A DNA stretch of 64,000 nt from Elgaria multicarinata webbii. Taxonomy: Eukaryota; Chordata; Lepidosauria; Squamata; Anguidae. Below are positions 27,591 to 39,081 of this stretch, piece by piece. Numbering within the stretch: the first letter of the stretch is position 1; every line of letters begins with the position of its first letter. The stretch spans positions 34,515,501 through 34,579,500 of the forward strand of contig NC_086183.1 in NCBI RefSeq assembly GCF_023053635.1, read 5' to 3'. The position numbers and the translations under genes were made by a program. The notes under the pieces were generated by a model. That model was not told the DNA's origin. It saw nothing but the letters and a program-made list of their open reading frames with translations, and made no database searches.

Positions 27591-30054
27591 TTTGCCTGGG
27601 ATGCCTGAACCCCAGAAATAAGCCTAGTTAACTCGATGAAGGGGAGACTTGCCAGGCACAAGGGAAGGCCAGCAATAAGCAACAGATTCTAAATGGGCAG
27701 GTGTGTTAGACTGTAGCATGACCACCAAAAAGTGGCTGTAGCAATTTAAAGACTAACCGTGTTTTATGACTTAGGCATGGGCTTTTGTGGGCCAAACCCA
27801 CGTTGTCAGATGTAGCAATGGATGGGAACAAGATAGAAAAGTCAGTCCCAGGTAGGTAAAAAGCAAAGACTCCATTCCAATTTCAAGCGTCATCTACAAT
27901 ATGAAAGGAATTGAATTGCAAGATGGGACATGGGCTTTACACACTTTAAGGAGGAGCTGGTCAGACCAAGTGTTCAAACTGTGTTCCAAGGCGTGGAAAT
28001 GAACAATGCATGTCAAGTCTGAAGTCTCACGCTGCATTCTGTCTCTCAAGTTTCTCTGTGGCAGGTCAGCCATTTTGAGGTGTGTTGGAATGACCTGAAA
28101 TGGGGAAATGCTCCCCCAAAGGTCTGTCGGTGGCACATCTGGACACCACTGTCCATGACAGGCATGTGAACGCCTCACTGTACCAAACAACGATAGACTG
28201 CTCTCCATCATGACACACCTCAACCTAGCAGCCTCAACACACCAAACAATACATCACTACTGCTAAGCCCGGCAATAACGCCATATCTGTTCCTGCCCCT
28301 CTGACAGAGACTCAGCCCTAAAGGACCACTCCAAACAGGCAACACCAGGGGAACCACTGCCAGCTCTGTCCCCACATCTCCCCAGAGAACACAATCCCTG
28401 GACCAAAGGGCTGCACAAACACCGACAAACCTGTGGGAGAGCATCTCCCCATTCCAGGTCATTCGGAGCAGACCCCAAAGTGGCCGGCTTGCAACAGAGA
28501 GACTAGAGAGACAGAATGCAGCGTGAGAGCTCAGAGATGACATGAATTGTTAAGTCCGACACATTGGAACAGGGTTTGAACAGATCGTCTGAATGGCTCA
28601 CTCCTTACAGTGTGTAGAGCCCCAGTCCCATCCACAGTGCGCTTCCTTAAATAGTGCAGATGGAGTGTTTAAATTGGAAATGGAGTGTTTGCTCACGACC
28701 TCTGTGTCACTGACTCTTCCATCTCGTTCCGATCCATCCCTGCATTGGACAAGGTGGGTTTGCCCAAAATCAAACCTAGTTTCCCATATGGAGGGGAGCC
28801 CCCATAAAGAGGACTCTTGCCAGGCCCGGCTGAACCCCAGAAATAAAGTTATTTTCCAATAAAGGGGAGACCCCGTAAAGAGGACTCCCGCCAGGCCTGT
28901 CTGAACCCCTCTTCCTATGAAGAGGAAGATTTCCACGCATGTGTGAACGCCATCCCTGAATTAAGCTACTCCTATTGAGGCCAGTTCTGCATAATGCCAG
29001 GACTAAGATACAAAAATCCCGTGAAGTGGTTGTGAGTCTGTTGTGTGTTTGCAGCAAAGTTTCCCAACATTTCACCTTTTCTTCAATCCCTCCACGAGGT
29101 GGTGAGCAGAGTAAACTGTCCATGTAGCCTTCAGCTGAACCAGCCGAGGCAGCATCCTGCGTCCATATCTGGTGCCGAGGGAGCTGGGAAGTGAAAATGC
29201 ACAATTACCGACAGGAAGGAATCAAACATCAACACTAACGCAACATAAAACTTACTCTTCTCCATATCCAGAGACGCACCTTTTATTCCAGGTGTTCTTC
29301 AAAATGAACCGGGCCTTCCATAAGTGTTGTTGGCTCATTCGCCAGGGCTGGGGAGGGAATGGGGAACAAAGTCAATGCCCTTGCTCCCCTTTGGCCTCCC
29401 CAGCTAAAGAAGTCCCTTGAGCTGGGGGGAAGAGCTCGCAGAAACTCCCCAACCAGCGAAGGAATGGGGTAGACCGAGAACTCCTGGACAGTGTGTCCAT
29501 GACGAGGCTTCTGTAGCTGGATTGGGGATGGCTCATTCGTACTCACAGCAGCTTCATCCAGACGCTTCTAGCTTTCAGCCTTGTGTTGCTCCATGGCACC
29601 GGGGCCGCTCCAAAGCTCGGTAGCAGATAAAATAATAAGAAAAAAAGACACAAAATCTATTAGAAATTTTTTTAAAAAATTTTTGTGAACCGCCCAGAGA
29701 GCTCCGGCTATTGGGCGGTATAGAAATGCAATAAATAAATAAATAAATAGCAATTCCATCATGTCTAGTTCTGCCTCAAAACAAGACTCTTGTATGTAGG
29801 TAGAGCCTTTGAGCCAGGCTTTGGGGAATCCCAGAAGTAAGCTTACTTTTCCCCATAAAGGGGGCACTTGCTGGCCAGGTTGGACTGAACCCCAGAATTA
29901 AACCTAGTTTTCCCATGAAGGGGAAACCCCATAAAGAGGCCTCTTCCCAGGCTGGGCTGAACCCCAGGAATAAGGTTATTTTCCCATGAATAGGAGGCCC
30001 CATAAAGAGGCCTCTTCCCAGGCCATGCTGAACCCCAGGAATAAGGTTATTTTC

Positions 30055-30445
30055 CCATGAATGGGAGGCCCCATAAAGAGGCCTTTTCCCAGGACTTTTC
30101 CCATGAATGGGAGGCCCCATAAAGAGGCCTTTTCCTAGGACTTTTCCAATGAATGGGAGGCCCCATAAAGAGGCCTTTTCCCAGGCTTTTTCCCCCTGAA
30201 TGGGAGGCCCCATAAAGAGGCCTTTTCCCAGGACTTTTCCCGTGAATGGGAGGCCCCATAAAGAGGCCTTTTCCCAGGACTTTTCCCGTGAATGGGAGGC
30301 CCCATAAAGAGGCCTTTTCCCAGGACTTTTCCCGTGAATGGGAGGCCCCATAAAGAGGCCTTTTCCCAGGACTTTTCCTATGAATGGGAGGCCCCATAAA
30401 GAGGCCTTTTCCCAGGACTTTTCCCGTGAATGGGAGGCCCCATAA
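30055..30445. repeat. 46-bp minisatellite, unit 4
   Basis: About nine copies, very similar in order of variants to unit 1, which suggests that units 1 and 4 share an exchange or duplication history apart from unit 2. Confidence 0.88.
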
Positions 30446-31689
30446 AGAGGACATTTGCCTGGGATGCCTGAACCCCAGAAATAAGCCTAGTTAACTCAAT
30501 GAAGGGGAGACTTGCCAGGCACAAGGGAAGGCCAGCAATAAGCAACAGATTCTAAATGGGCAGGTGTGTTAGACTGTAGCATGACCACCAAAAAGTGGCT
30601 GTAGCAATTTAAAGACTAACCGTGTTTTATGACTTAGGCATGGGCTTTTGTGGGCCAAACCCACGTTGTCAGATGTAGCAATGGATGGGAACAAGATAGA
30701 AAAGTCAGTCCCAGGTAGGTAAAAAGCAAAGACTCCATTCCAATTTCAAGCGTCATCTACAATATGAAAGGAATTGAATTGCAAGATGGGACATGGGCTT
30801 TACACACTGTAAGGAGGAGCTGGTCAGACCAAGTGTTCAAACTGTGTTCCAAGGCGTGGAAATGAACAATGCATGTCAAGTCTGAAGTCTCACGCTGCAT
30901 TCTGTCTCTCAAGTTTCTCTGTGGCAGGTCAGCCATTTTGAGGTGTGTTGGAATGACCTGAAATGGGGAAATGCTCCCCCAAAGGTCTGTCGGTGGCACA
31001 TCTGGACACCACTGTCCATGACAGGCATGTGAACGCCTCACTGTACCAAACAACGATAGACTGCTCTCCATCATGACACACCTCAACCTAGCAGCCTCAA
31101 CACACCAAACAATACATCACTACTGCTAAGCCCGGCAATACCGCCATATCTGTTCCTGCCCCTCTGACAGAGACTCAGCCCTATAGGACCACTCCAAACA
31201 GGCAACACCAGGGGAACCACTGCCAGCTCTGTCCCCACATCTCCCCAGAGAACACAATCCCTGGACCAAAGGGCTGCACAAACACCGACAAACCTGCGGG
31301 AAAGCATCTCCCCATTCCAGGTCATTCGGAGCAGACCCCAAAGTGGCCGGCTTGCAACGGAGGGACTAGAGAGACGGAATGCAGCGTGAGAGCTCAGAGA
31401 TGACATGAATTGTTCAGTCCGACACGTTGGAACTGGGCTTGAACAGATCGTCTGAATGGCTCACTCCTTACAGTGTGTAGAGCCCCAGTCCCATCCACAG
31501 TTCGCTTCCTTAAATAGTGCAGATGGAGTGTTTAAAATGGAAATGGAGTGTTTGCTCACGACCTCTGTGTCACTGACTCTTCCATCTCGTTCCTATCCAT
31601 CCCTGCATCGGACAAGGTGGGTTTGGCCCATGAAACCCCATGCCTTAGAAATAAACACAGATGGCCTTTAAGGTACCACAGACTCTTTT

Positions 31690-32440
31690 AGGAGGAAGCT
31701 TAGATTTCCCCATGAAGGGGAGACAGTACAGGTGTTTGTTAAACCCAGTTTGGGGCAGAGCTGTACTCATGAAGAAGAACGTTGTGGAAATTAAGTAAAG
31801 CTCAGGTTTAACCAAAGCATCTCTATAATGGGCAGACTTGTTATTTCTGTATTAAATGTGGCAAGTTTTCAAGTCATATGTGAACCCAGGACTTAGATAC
31901 TCTATTCCATGAAGGGATGTGTGCTAACAGCAAATGTGCTAACAGCAAAATGTGCTAACAGCAAAGTTTCTCCACATGCCTAGAAAAGAAGCTGCATGTT
32001 ACATTTTCTTCAATTCCTCCATGAGGCAGCAAGCAGAGTAGTCCAGCCAACCCAGCCAGGGGTAGCATCCTGAGTCCATATCTGGAGCAGATGAAGCTGG
32101 GGCTGAGGAGTGAAAATGAATAATTACATAACTGAAAGAATAAAACACAAAAAATAATGCAATGTAAACCTTACTGATTTCCATATGCAGATTCACACTT
32201 TCTTTTTCAGAGTCAATATCCAAACTACCCTTTGGCCTACCAAGACAATTCCTTGAGCTAAGGAGAAATGTTCTGCATGAACTCTCCACCCAACAAAGTT
32301 ATGGGGAAGATGAGAGCTTATATAAACCATTTCTGTGGCTATGTACCTGCAGGAGATTAACGCTTTTGATGTTCTTTAGCACTGAAAGCATTAAAAAAAT
32401 AAAGGAAAAAACATTAACTATTTCTGCAGGGCTGATTCTT
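31690..32440. repeat. Decayed copy of the macrosatellite unit
   Basis: Bases 31990-32440 follow the same order as 22805-23380 of a full unit (cttcaat-cctcca, cagccaacccagcc, tccatatctgg, gagtgaaaatg, ttccttgagcta) but with many differences and gaps. It is an older edge copy outside the homogenised core. Confidence 0.65.
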
Positions 32441-32635
32441 CCCCCTCGTGATTAGACTCTTGCTTCTGAGTAGACCCTCCCAAAACTCTGCATTGTTAAA
32501 TGGAGCCATTAGAAAATTAAATCATGAGGAGCTACTTCTTGTGAAACTAACTTTGTCCACTCAAAACAGGCACTTCACAACAGGGCACATGCCCCATTCT
32601 TTAGCTTCCTTTAGCTCTGTAACACTCAAAACAGC

Positions 32636-32636
<1 letters not shown>

Positions 32637-32685
<49 letters not shown>
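32637..32685. repeat. (TTA)n microsatellite
   Basis: About 16 uninterrupted TTA/TAT triplets. Confidence 0.97.
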
Positions 32686-32686
<1 letters not shown>

Positions 32687-33149
32687 AAACCCACAGTTAT
32701 TTGGCAAGAGGGGGGGAATAGACCCTAGACTTGTTTTAGTTGTGGGCTACAGCCCAGGGGGGCTTCTCCTCTGCTAATTTGGACCCTGAATGAGTTCTGT
32801 GAGGATGGGGTGATTTATGGCTGAATGTCTTGCCTGGGGGCAGTAGGGGATGCCTAAAATTTTTTGGGGTGGGGGAGAGAATAAAGGACGGAATGATGGA
32901 GGGGGAGCAGCAATTCAGGTCCAGGGAAGAAGAAATTCCAGAGGCCAAGTCTCCTCACAGGCTTAAAGGGAGGCCATATCTACTCCCTCACACACCCTGT
33001 GTCTATTGAACACGGACAAAATGCCATGCTGAAGGCTGGCTTTTAATTAATTGCGAGGGAGAAGCTCTCCTGCGCAAGAAAGCCTGCCCCAAAAGAGGCT
33101 GTTTGCTAATGAGCCAATACTAGAAACCCAGAAGCCATAGCTAGGCTCG

Positions 33150-33420
33150 CCTCAGCTTTGAGTCCTTCCTAAAACGCCACCCACCAAAGCCCCGACCGCC
33201 TCCCCTCACGGACTGCCTCAGACTGACTCCCCGCAGTTGTCCTTTCCCGCCTTTCCCCCACCCCTCCCTCTCTCTACTCCCCAGCCAATCAGAATCGGCT
33301 TTATCTTCTCCAGGCTCCACCCGTACCTATTCTCCCCCCTCTCTCCCTCCCGCTTTCAGGACGTTGCTAAGCAACCAAGGCCTCAGGTACCATCAAAACA
33401 GGTGTTTCCCACAGAAAGCA
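33150..33420. promoter_or_regulatory. Promoter-like segment with NF-Y and RFX motifs
   Basis: A C/G-rich island in AT-rich surroundings. It contains agccaatcag (33283-33292), a strong NF-Y (CCAAT) match, and about 80 bp later gttgctaagcaac (33364-33376), a near-palindromic RFX X-box. No coding exon was recognised nearby on either strand. It could serve an undetected non-coding or spliced transcript. Parts recur downstream at about 34200 and 35350-35460 in decayed form. Confidence 0.4.
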
Positions 33421-33680
33421 ATTCCCGCCAAAAAAAACACCAGAAGAAAAATAATTTCAACTCGAAATATTTCTTTACTGAGGGGTTTTATGGTGCTGCC
33501 CTTAACACAACAGATTCTAGGGATCGTTTCCAAACAGAAAAAGATACTGGAATGTAATGTAATAAATGGCTTAGACATGTGGGGCTTTATTAAAATTGTC
33601 TGGGATTATTTCCATCCTTTCAGATCCCCACACACGTGCAAATGGCTCTTACAAATCGCCTGCACTTCAGAATAGCCATA

Positions 33681-33965
33681 GGCCTCATCTACACCATGCA
33701 GGACATTCCACTATGAAAGCAATATATAAAAGGCAGGAGCCACACTACCGCTTTATAGCTGTATTGAAGTGCACTGACAACCGTTGGAACACATGACACA
33801 TCTACATATAACACTATGAAAGTGGTATGAAAGTGATATATGTTATGTGTCATGGGCCCCAACAGTTCTCAGTGCACTTCAATATCACTGTAAAGCGGTA
33901 GTGTGGCTCCTGCCTTTTATATACCGCTTTCATAGTGGAATATCCTGCTTGGTGTAGATGAGCCC
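33681..33965. mobile_element. MITE with long inverted repeats
   Basis: The ends ggcctcatctacacc and ggtgtagatgagccc are inverted, and pairing extends for roughly 100 bp on each side (for example gccacactaccgctttat against its complement near 33895). The element is about 285 bp and non-coding. Target-site duplication is unclear, so the superfamily is not assigned. Confidence 0.75.
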
Positions 33966-34573
33966 ATAGAAATAAGTTTGAATTACAGTAGTAACCCCAC
34001 AAGAAACAGCAGAAACCCCAACATTCTGCATGTGTGTACTGATTCCTGTACATAAGACAGGTTACTGACAATTTTGAATGATTCAAGAAACACTGTGGTG
34101 CTGGAAGCCTCTTAATGACTTTTTTTTACCTCAGGCCAAATTCCCTAAACCTTCATCCCAGCAAAATGCACCCACAAACATTGTCCTGCTCTTAGATAAA
34201 GTCTTTTCCCGCTCTTTTCCACCTAGCTACGCTCCACAGACAATTTGAATCAACTTTAGTTGCTCCCTATGAGACTTCCTCCCTCCAACACTAAAACAAA
34301 TGATGGGATAACAAGTTAATGTGTTAAAGGGATATTTTGTACATGAGGGAATGCTAACATTTACTTCGGGGTTTTCAAAAGACTGCGTACTGACAATTCT
34401 GAAGGATTCAAGAGACTAGAAGCCTCTTAATGACTTCTTTTACCTCAGCTCAATTTCCTTAAACCTTCACACTTGTCAAATACACCCCAAAACAGGACCA
34501 GCTCTTGTGTACCGTCTTCCCTGACTCCCAGAGCTTATATTTAAGTTATTTTTATGACTTCTTTTACCTCAGG

Positions 34574-34869
34574 TAGGGTGACCATATAGAAAGGAGGACA
34601 GGACTCCTGTATCTTTAACAGTTGTATAGAAAAGGGAATTACACAAGGTGTCTTTTGCATGCATGCAGCACCTAGTGAAATTCCCTCTTCATCACAACAG
34701 TTAAAGCAGAGACAAAAGATGGAACGGCTCCTTCAACTTTAACTGTTGTGATGAAGAGGGAATTTCACCAGGTGTTGCACGCAAACAAATGACACCTACT
34801 GAAATTCCCTTTTCCATAGAACTGTTAAAGATACAAGACCCTTGTCGTCCTTTCTGTATGTTCACCCTT
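34574..34869. mobile_element. hAT-like palindromic MITE, copy 1
   Basis: Begins TAGGGTGACCATATAGAAAG and ends in the complement (ttcaccctt). It is flanked by a perfect 7-bp repeat CCTCAGG (34567-34573 and 34870-34876). Inner palindromic motifs gaaattccctcttcatcac and gtgatgaagagggaatttc define the family. No coding capacity. Confidence 0.85.
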
Positions 34870-35714
34870 CCTCAGGCCAATTTCCCTAAACCACCCTTAT
34901 CAAATACACCCCCAAACAGGACCAGCTCTTGGGTACCATCTTCCCTGACTCCCAGAACTTGTATTTAAGTTAGTTTTAAGACTGCTTGGACAATAAAATG
35001 TCATAATAAAACTGCTTGGACATTTTTTTAAAAGTTGTTTTTAATGACTGTTTGGACAATTATTCTGCATTTTTACTGCCTGCTTGTGGCACATTCTTCT
35101 GGCAAGAACTTTGGGCAGTTTTCTGGCATAAAACAGGTCCAGCTTTTGGGCACAGTCTTCTTCTGACTCCCAGAACTTATTGTGTTTCATATTGCGTTCA
35201 TAACTGCATGTGCAATTTATCTTGGTAAATTGTACAATTTTTCACAACCTCCTTATATCACCTTCTCTTGACAAGATATTAGGGCAGCAGCCTGGCATAA
35301 AATAGCCACACTACGTGGTTATCCCACAGAGAAGAAATAGTCTAATATCCAGACCTTCTCCTCAGCTTTCTTTGAGTCCTTCTAATACATCGTCCAAATT
35401 CTCCCTCATTGACTTACAGCTGTCCTTTTCCACTTTTCCAATGAGTTACACTCCCTAGAAATAAATTTACTTGTTCCCTGAGATTTCCTCTCCCTAGCAC
35501 CAATGGGATAACAAATTAATGTATTAAAGATATATTTTGTACATAAGGGAATGCAAATTTTTATTCGGGGCTTTCGAAAAACTGCTTAGGGACAATTCTG
35601 AAGGATTCAAGAGAAGCTGCAGCTCCTACAAGCCTCTTAATGACTTATTTTACCTCAGGTCATATTTCCAAAACCTTCACTCTGGCCAAATACACCCACA
35701 AACAGATCCAGCTC

Positions 35715-35812
35715 TTGGATACTTTAGGGTGGATTCCTGCATTGAGCAGGGGGTTGGACTAGATGGCCTTGTAGGCCCCTTCCAACTCTGCTATTCTATG
35801 ATTCTATGATAC
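35715..35812 (+). mobile_element. CR1 LINE tail, sense
   Basis: ctttagggtggattcctgca, then the usual tail and tattctatgattctatgat. GATAC occurs at both edges and interrupts a unit of the degenerate array, so it looks like a 5-bp target duplication. Confidence 0.85.
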
Positions 35813-36474
35813 GGTCTTCCTCTGACTCCTAGAGTTTGTGTTTATGTTGTACTCATGACTGCATGTTCAATTTATCTGAGCAAAATGTACATTTTTTACT
35901 GTCTGCTTGTATCACCTCCACCTGACAAGATCTTAGGGCAGCTGCCCGGCATAATGCAGCCACACTACATGTAGAGCTTTAAATTCTCTTCCCCCAACAG
36001 AGTAAAGAAAGGGCAAATGACCCCCCACTTCCGGTTCCCATCTGAACGCCTCAATGTACAAGCCAGAAGCAGTCGCTCCATCCCCAAACTTCTATGGTGG
36101 TCCTTTTCCTTCGCCCCCCTGGTGCAAGGAGGTGCGAGTTGCCCTGACACCCTTCCCTGCCTGGTCATGTGAAGAACAGCTTTTTGAAAATGTTTGCTTT
36201 ATGTTTGCATAAAGCAGAAAAGCAGAAGCAAAATTATACCATCACATGATTGTAACCCAAATATTCTCTTCCCTGTTCTTACAAAGAACGGAAGAAATAA
36301 GAGTCCGGTAAAGAGGGGGCCGGGTGCACAAGGAGCCCAGTGTCCTGTTTCCAACAGAGGACAGCCAGATACTCCAATGTGATGCATACAAGCAGGACAG
36401 GAGTGCAGTAGCAAGCAACTGCTACTGAGAGGCAAACTGCAATTAATACTGGTGGTAATATATAGCCACCTGAC

Positions 36475-36655
36475 TAGGAGCCATTGAAAGCTTCTTCCTC
36501 TCTCACGAATTTGTCTAATCCTCCTTTGAAGCCATCCAGGGTGGCGGCCATCACTACGGCTTGTGGCAGCGAGAGCCACACAGGAATCATGCAGAAGAAT
36601 TTTCTTTGGTTTGTACAGAATCTCTTGCTCCACAATTTCTTAGGTAAACCTTCTC
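36475..36655 (-). mobile_element. CR1 LINE fragment, antisense
   Basis: acgaatttgtctaatcctcc, then gaagccatccagggtggcgg and ccatcactac, match the antisense C-terminal/3' part of lizard CR1, the same region as sense sequence at 38215-38310. Confidence 0.7.
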
Positions 36656-36776
36656 TATGCAGAGGGCTAACCATGCTAGTCTCTTGCAGAAAGACCGGCA
36701 AGGCATTCTTGTGGCACCTTAAAGACTAAAGCTAAGCAAGCCAGAGGCAAAGGGGTGAAAACGGAGATGTGGTGTT

Positions 36777-36778
36777 TT

Positions 36779-36841
<63 letters not shown>

Positions 36842-36842
36842 C
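36777..36842. repeat. (TATC)n microsatellite
   Basis: About 16 TATC tetranucleotides in a row. It is followed by a dispersed repeat fragment (caatgcgtttcaggccataa). Confidence 0.97.
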
Positions 36843-37701
36843 CAATGCGTTTCAGGCCATAAAGTCCTTCCTCAGGGTATTTCAGTACAAAAATAAGCTA
36901 TCAATTCTCTCATGGACCCAGAGTGATGATAATTCTTTATCCTGATTCAAGCTTCCAGCTTTTTCCCCTCTCAACTGTCACATTCCATGTGCCCTACACA
37001 CACGTGCTAGTTTCCCCCGACCCAACCTATGTGTCTTGTAGTGCTCAGAGCTCATAGGTGTAAATTCAATGTAGGTTTCTCCCCTGGATCCGTAGGGTGC
37101 TTCCAGAGAGAGGGCTCCGAGCACTAGCAATCAGAAGGTCTTGTGCAGCAGTCCTGTCTTTTTCTCCTTAACAAATTCTCTACATTAAGGGAAAGGATGG
37201 AAGAAGCAGTAAGAAAACACAAGATGGTCATTAGAAGGTGATAATGTTCAAACACCCCCCCCCCCCAAGAAAAACTTTTATAAAAGCCTACTTTTCAAGC
37301 CATCTCTGTCTCCGAAATGAACAATGTGTCTCCCTTCTGGTCCCTACTACTGGTATCACATGCAGTGCTCATGGGCTACACTGAGATTTCCGCCTGGATC
37401 CCCACTCTCTTCAGCCCCAGCTTGGAAGGAATCACGTTTCCAGAATTTAATGATAGTTTTGTCCTCCTGCCCATTTTAGTCTGTGGTCCCTTTGTCTATA
37501 CTCAAAGCATTTGCTGGCATATTGGATTAAAGGGCAAGAGGAAGTAGGGGAAAACTGAAGACAGTCTCTGTAGTAGAAGAACTGCAAATTTGTTCAAGGT
37601 TTGTCGCCTGACAGTACTGTGCCAAGTGATCCATGAAGCTTAAGCGTCAACCATGTGATCACGCCGTACACTTGCAGTCTGATGTGGGGGATATGCACTT
37701 C

Positions 37702-37742
37702 TATGTATGTATGTATGTATGTATGTATGTATGTATGTATTT
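37702..37742. repeat. (ATGT)n microsatellite
   Basis: About ten tandem ATGT/GTAT tetranucleotides followed by LINE-like sequence. Confidence 0.95.
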
Positions 37743-37789
37743 AAAACATTTGTATCCCACACTATATCACTACGATCTCAGGGCAGAGA

Positions 37790-38555
37790 ATGACAATGCA
37801 CCTATGAAAGGAGGGGAGACGTACAGATATAAGCAAGTGCAAAGTGATGCCCACTGGGGCAAAAAACCCAACTTCAAATATAACTTGATGGGATCTGAGC
37901 TAGTGGTGACCGACCAAGAAAGAGATCTTGGGGTCATGGTGCTCAGCTCAATGAAAATGTCAACCCAGTATATGGCAGCTGTAAAGAAGGCAAACTCCAT
38001 GTTAGGCATTATAACAAGAGGAGCTGATAATAGTTTGGGGGGGGGGAAGGGTAACGGGAGACATAATAGAGGTGTACAAAATTATGCACGATGTGGAGAA
38101 TGTGGATTGGGAGACATTTTTCGCCCTCCCAAATAATACTAGAACCCGGGGTCATCCCATGAAGCTGATTGGTGGGAGATTCAGGACAGATAAAAGGAAG
38201 GATTTCTTCACATAGCATATAGTTAAACTATGGAATTCACTACCACAAGATGTGGTGATGACCACCAATTTGAATGGCTTTAAAACGGGGTTGGATAAAT
38301 TCCTGGAGGAGAAGGCTATCCATGGTTACTAGCCCTAATGGCTATGTGTTACCCCCAGTACCCAAGGCAGTAAGCCTATATGCACCAGTTGCTGGGGAAC
38401 ATGGGTGGGAGGGTGCTGTTGCACCGTGTCCTGCTTTGTCGGTCCCTGGCTGACAGCTGGTTGCCCACTGTGTGAACGGAGTGCTGGACTAGATGGACCC
38501 TTGGTCTGATCCAGCATCCGGGCTCTTCCAATGTTCTTATATGTTCTTATGTTGA
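37790..38555 (+). mobile_element. CR1 LINE 3' part, sense
   Basis: The translation contains the CR1 C-terminal pattern (DQERDLGVMV, AVKKANSMLGII, then TRGHPMKL-like and GRFRTDKRKDFF in other frames). The 3' tail reads gtgctggactagatggaccc and ends in repeats of ttcttatg. The element is 5'-truncated and frame-broken, including a deletion near 38030. Confidence 0.85.
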
Positions 38556-39081
38556 AAGAACTCAACTAGGGAAGATGTACTGAAGAAGGGGAGTGCACAG
38601 TCTTCTAAAAAGCATCTTAAAAACACACTTTCTGTTAAGTGATGGGGTGCATTTCTAGGAGGGGACGAGACTTATTTGATGGAAGGATACAGCATGGGAG
38701 GAACCACTAAATCTCCAAAATTGGAGGGGGTGGGGTGGCAGTGGAAAATATAAAGTAAAAAATAATAATAATCAAAGGTTACACATCTGAGACGCCTTTG
38801 CCATTTTTATTTCCTTTCTGGGGAGCAAGCAGCGTTAACGGGAAGAGGAGAGGCCAGACTTTCACTTTTAGCATGATGTCGTGGGTGGTCCGCGGAGTTT
38901 TGGGTTGTGCTTGGCTGGCCCCATCTGGTCAAGATGAACTTCTGCTTGTAAGAATCAGTTCCATTCCGCACTCCTGGGGCAGAGCGAAAGGGCCTTTCCA
39001 GCAAGCTGTGGTGGTGGGGTGGGGCTTTCTCTTTCTACCAGCAAGTCCCAGGTGGGCACAGCAGGGTCTCCCATCCCGAGG

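Larger units (their letters stand above)
18786..31640. repeat. Macrosatellite: tandem array of about 3-kb units
   Basis: Using the anchor gaaggggagacttgccaggc, units begin at 18786, 21365, 24568, 27638 and 30501. That gives four full units of 2579, 3203, 3070 and 2863 bp and a fifth that stops near 31640. Units are nearly identical by eye outside the minisatellite, so amplification or homogenisation is recent. Length differences come mainly from 46-bp repeat number and, for unit 1, a missing internal block. Each full unit includes an L2-like tail (ccgcccagagagctccggct), a short 71-bp-period array and a 46-bp minisatellite. Conserved small frames (82, 85, 87 and 142 codons) recur but match no family I know. 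Not called as genes. Confidence 0.9.
33966..35975. repeat. Degenerate local tandem duplication
   Basis: The phrase gcctcttaatgactt followed by a T-rich run and acctcag recurs near 34110, 34425 and 35635. gggataac-a-gttaatgt followed by tattttgtacat recurs near 34305 and 35505. cttagggcagc...ccacacta recurs near 35280 and 35935. The copies are clearly diverged and of unequal length (about 0.6-1.2 kb period), so this is an old array, later hit by a MITE and a CR1 tail. Confidence 0.65.

Noticed and set aside
18786-31640. Small frames repeated in every macrosatellite unit (82, 85, 87, 107, 112, 142 codons)
   Set aside because: Their conservation follows from recent duplication of the whole unit; none resembles a known protein apart from the short KRAB-like stretch noted above.
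37317-37547. 76-codon frame with a hydrophobic segment
   Set aside because: No family resemblance, no flanking exon or poly(A) support, surrounded by repeats.
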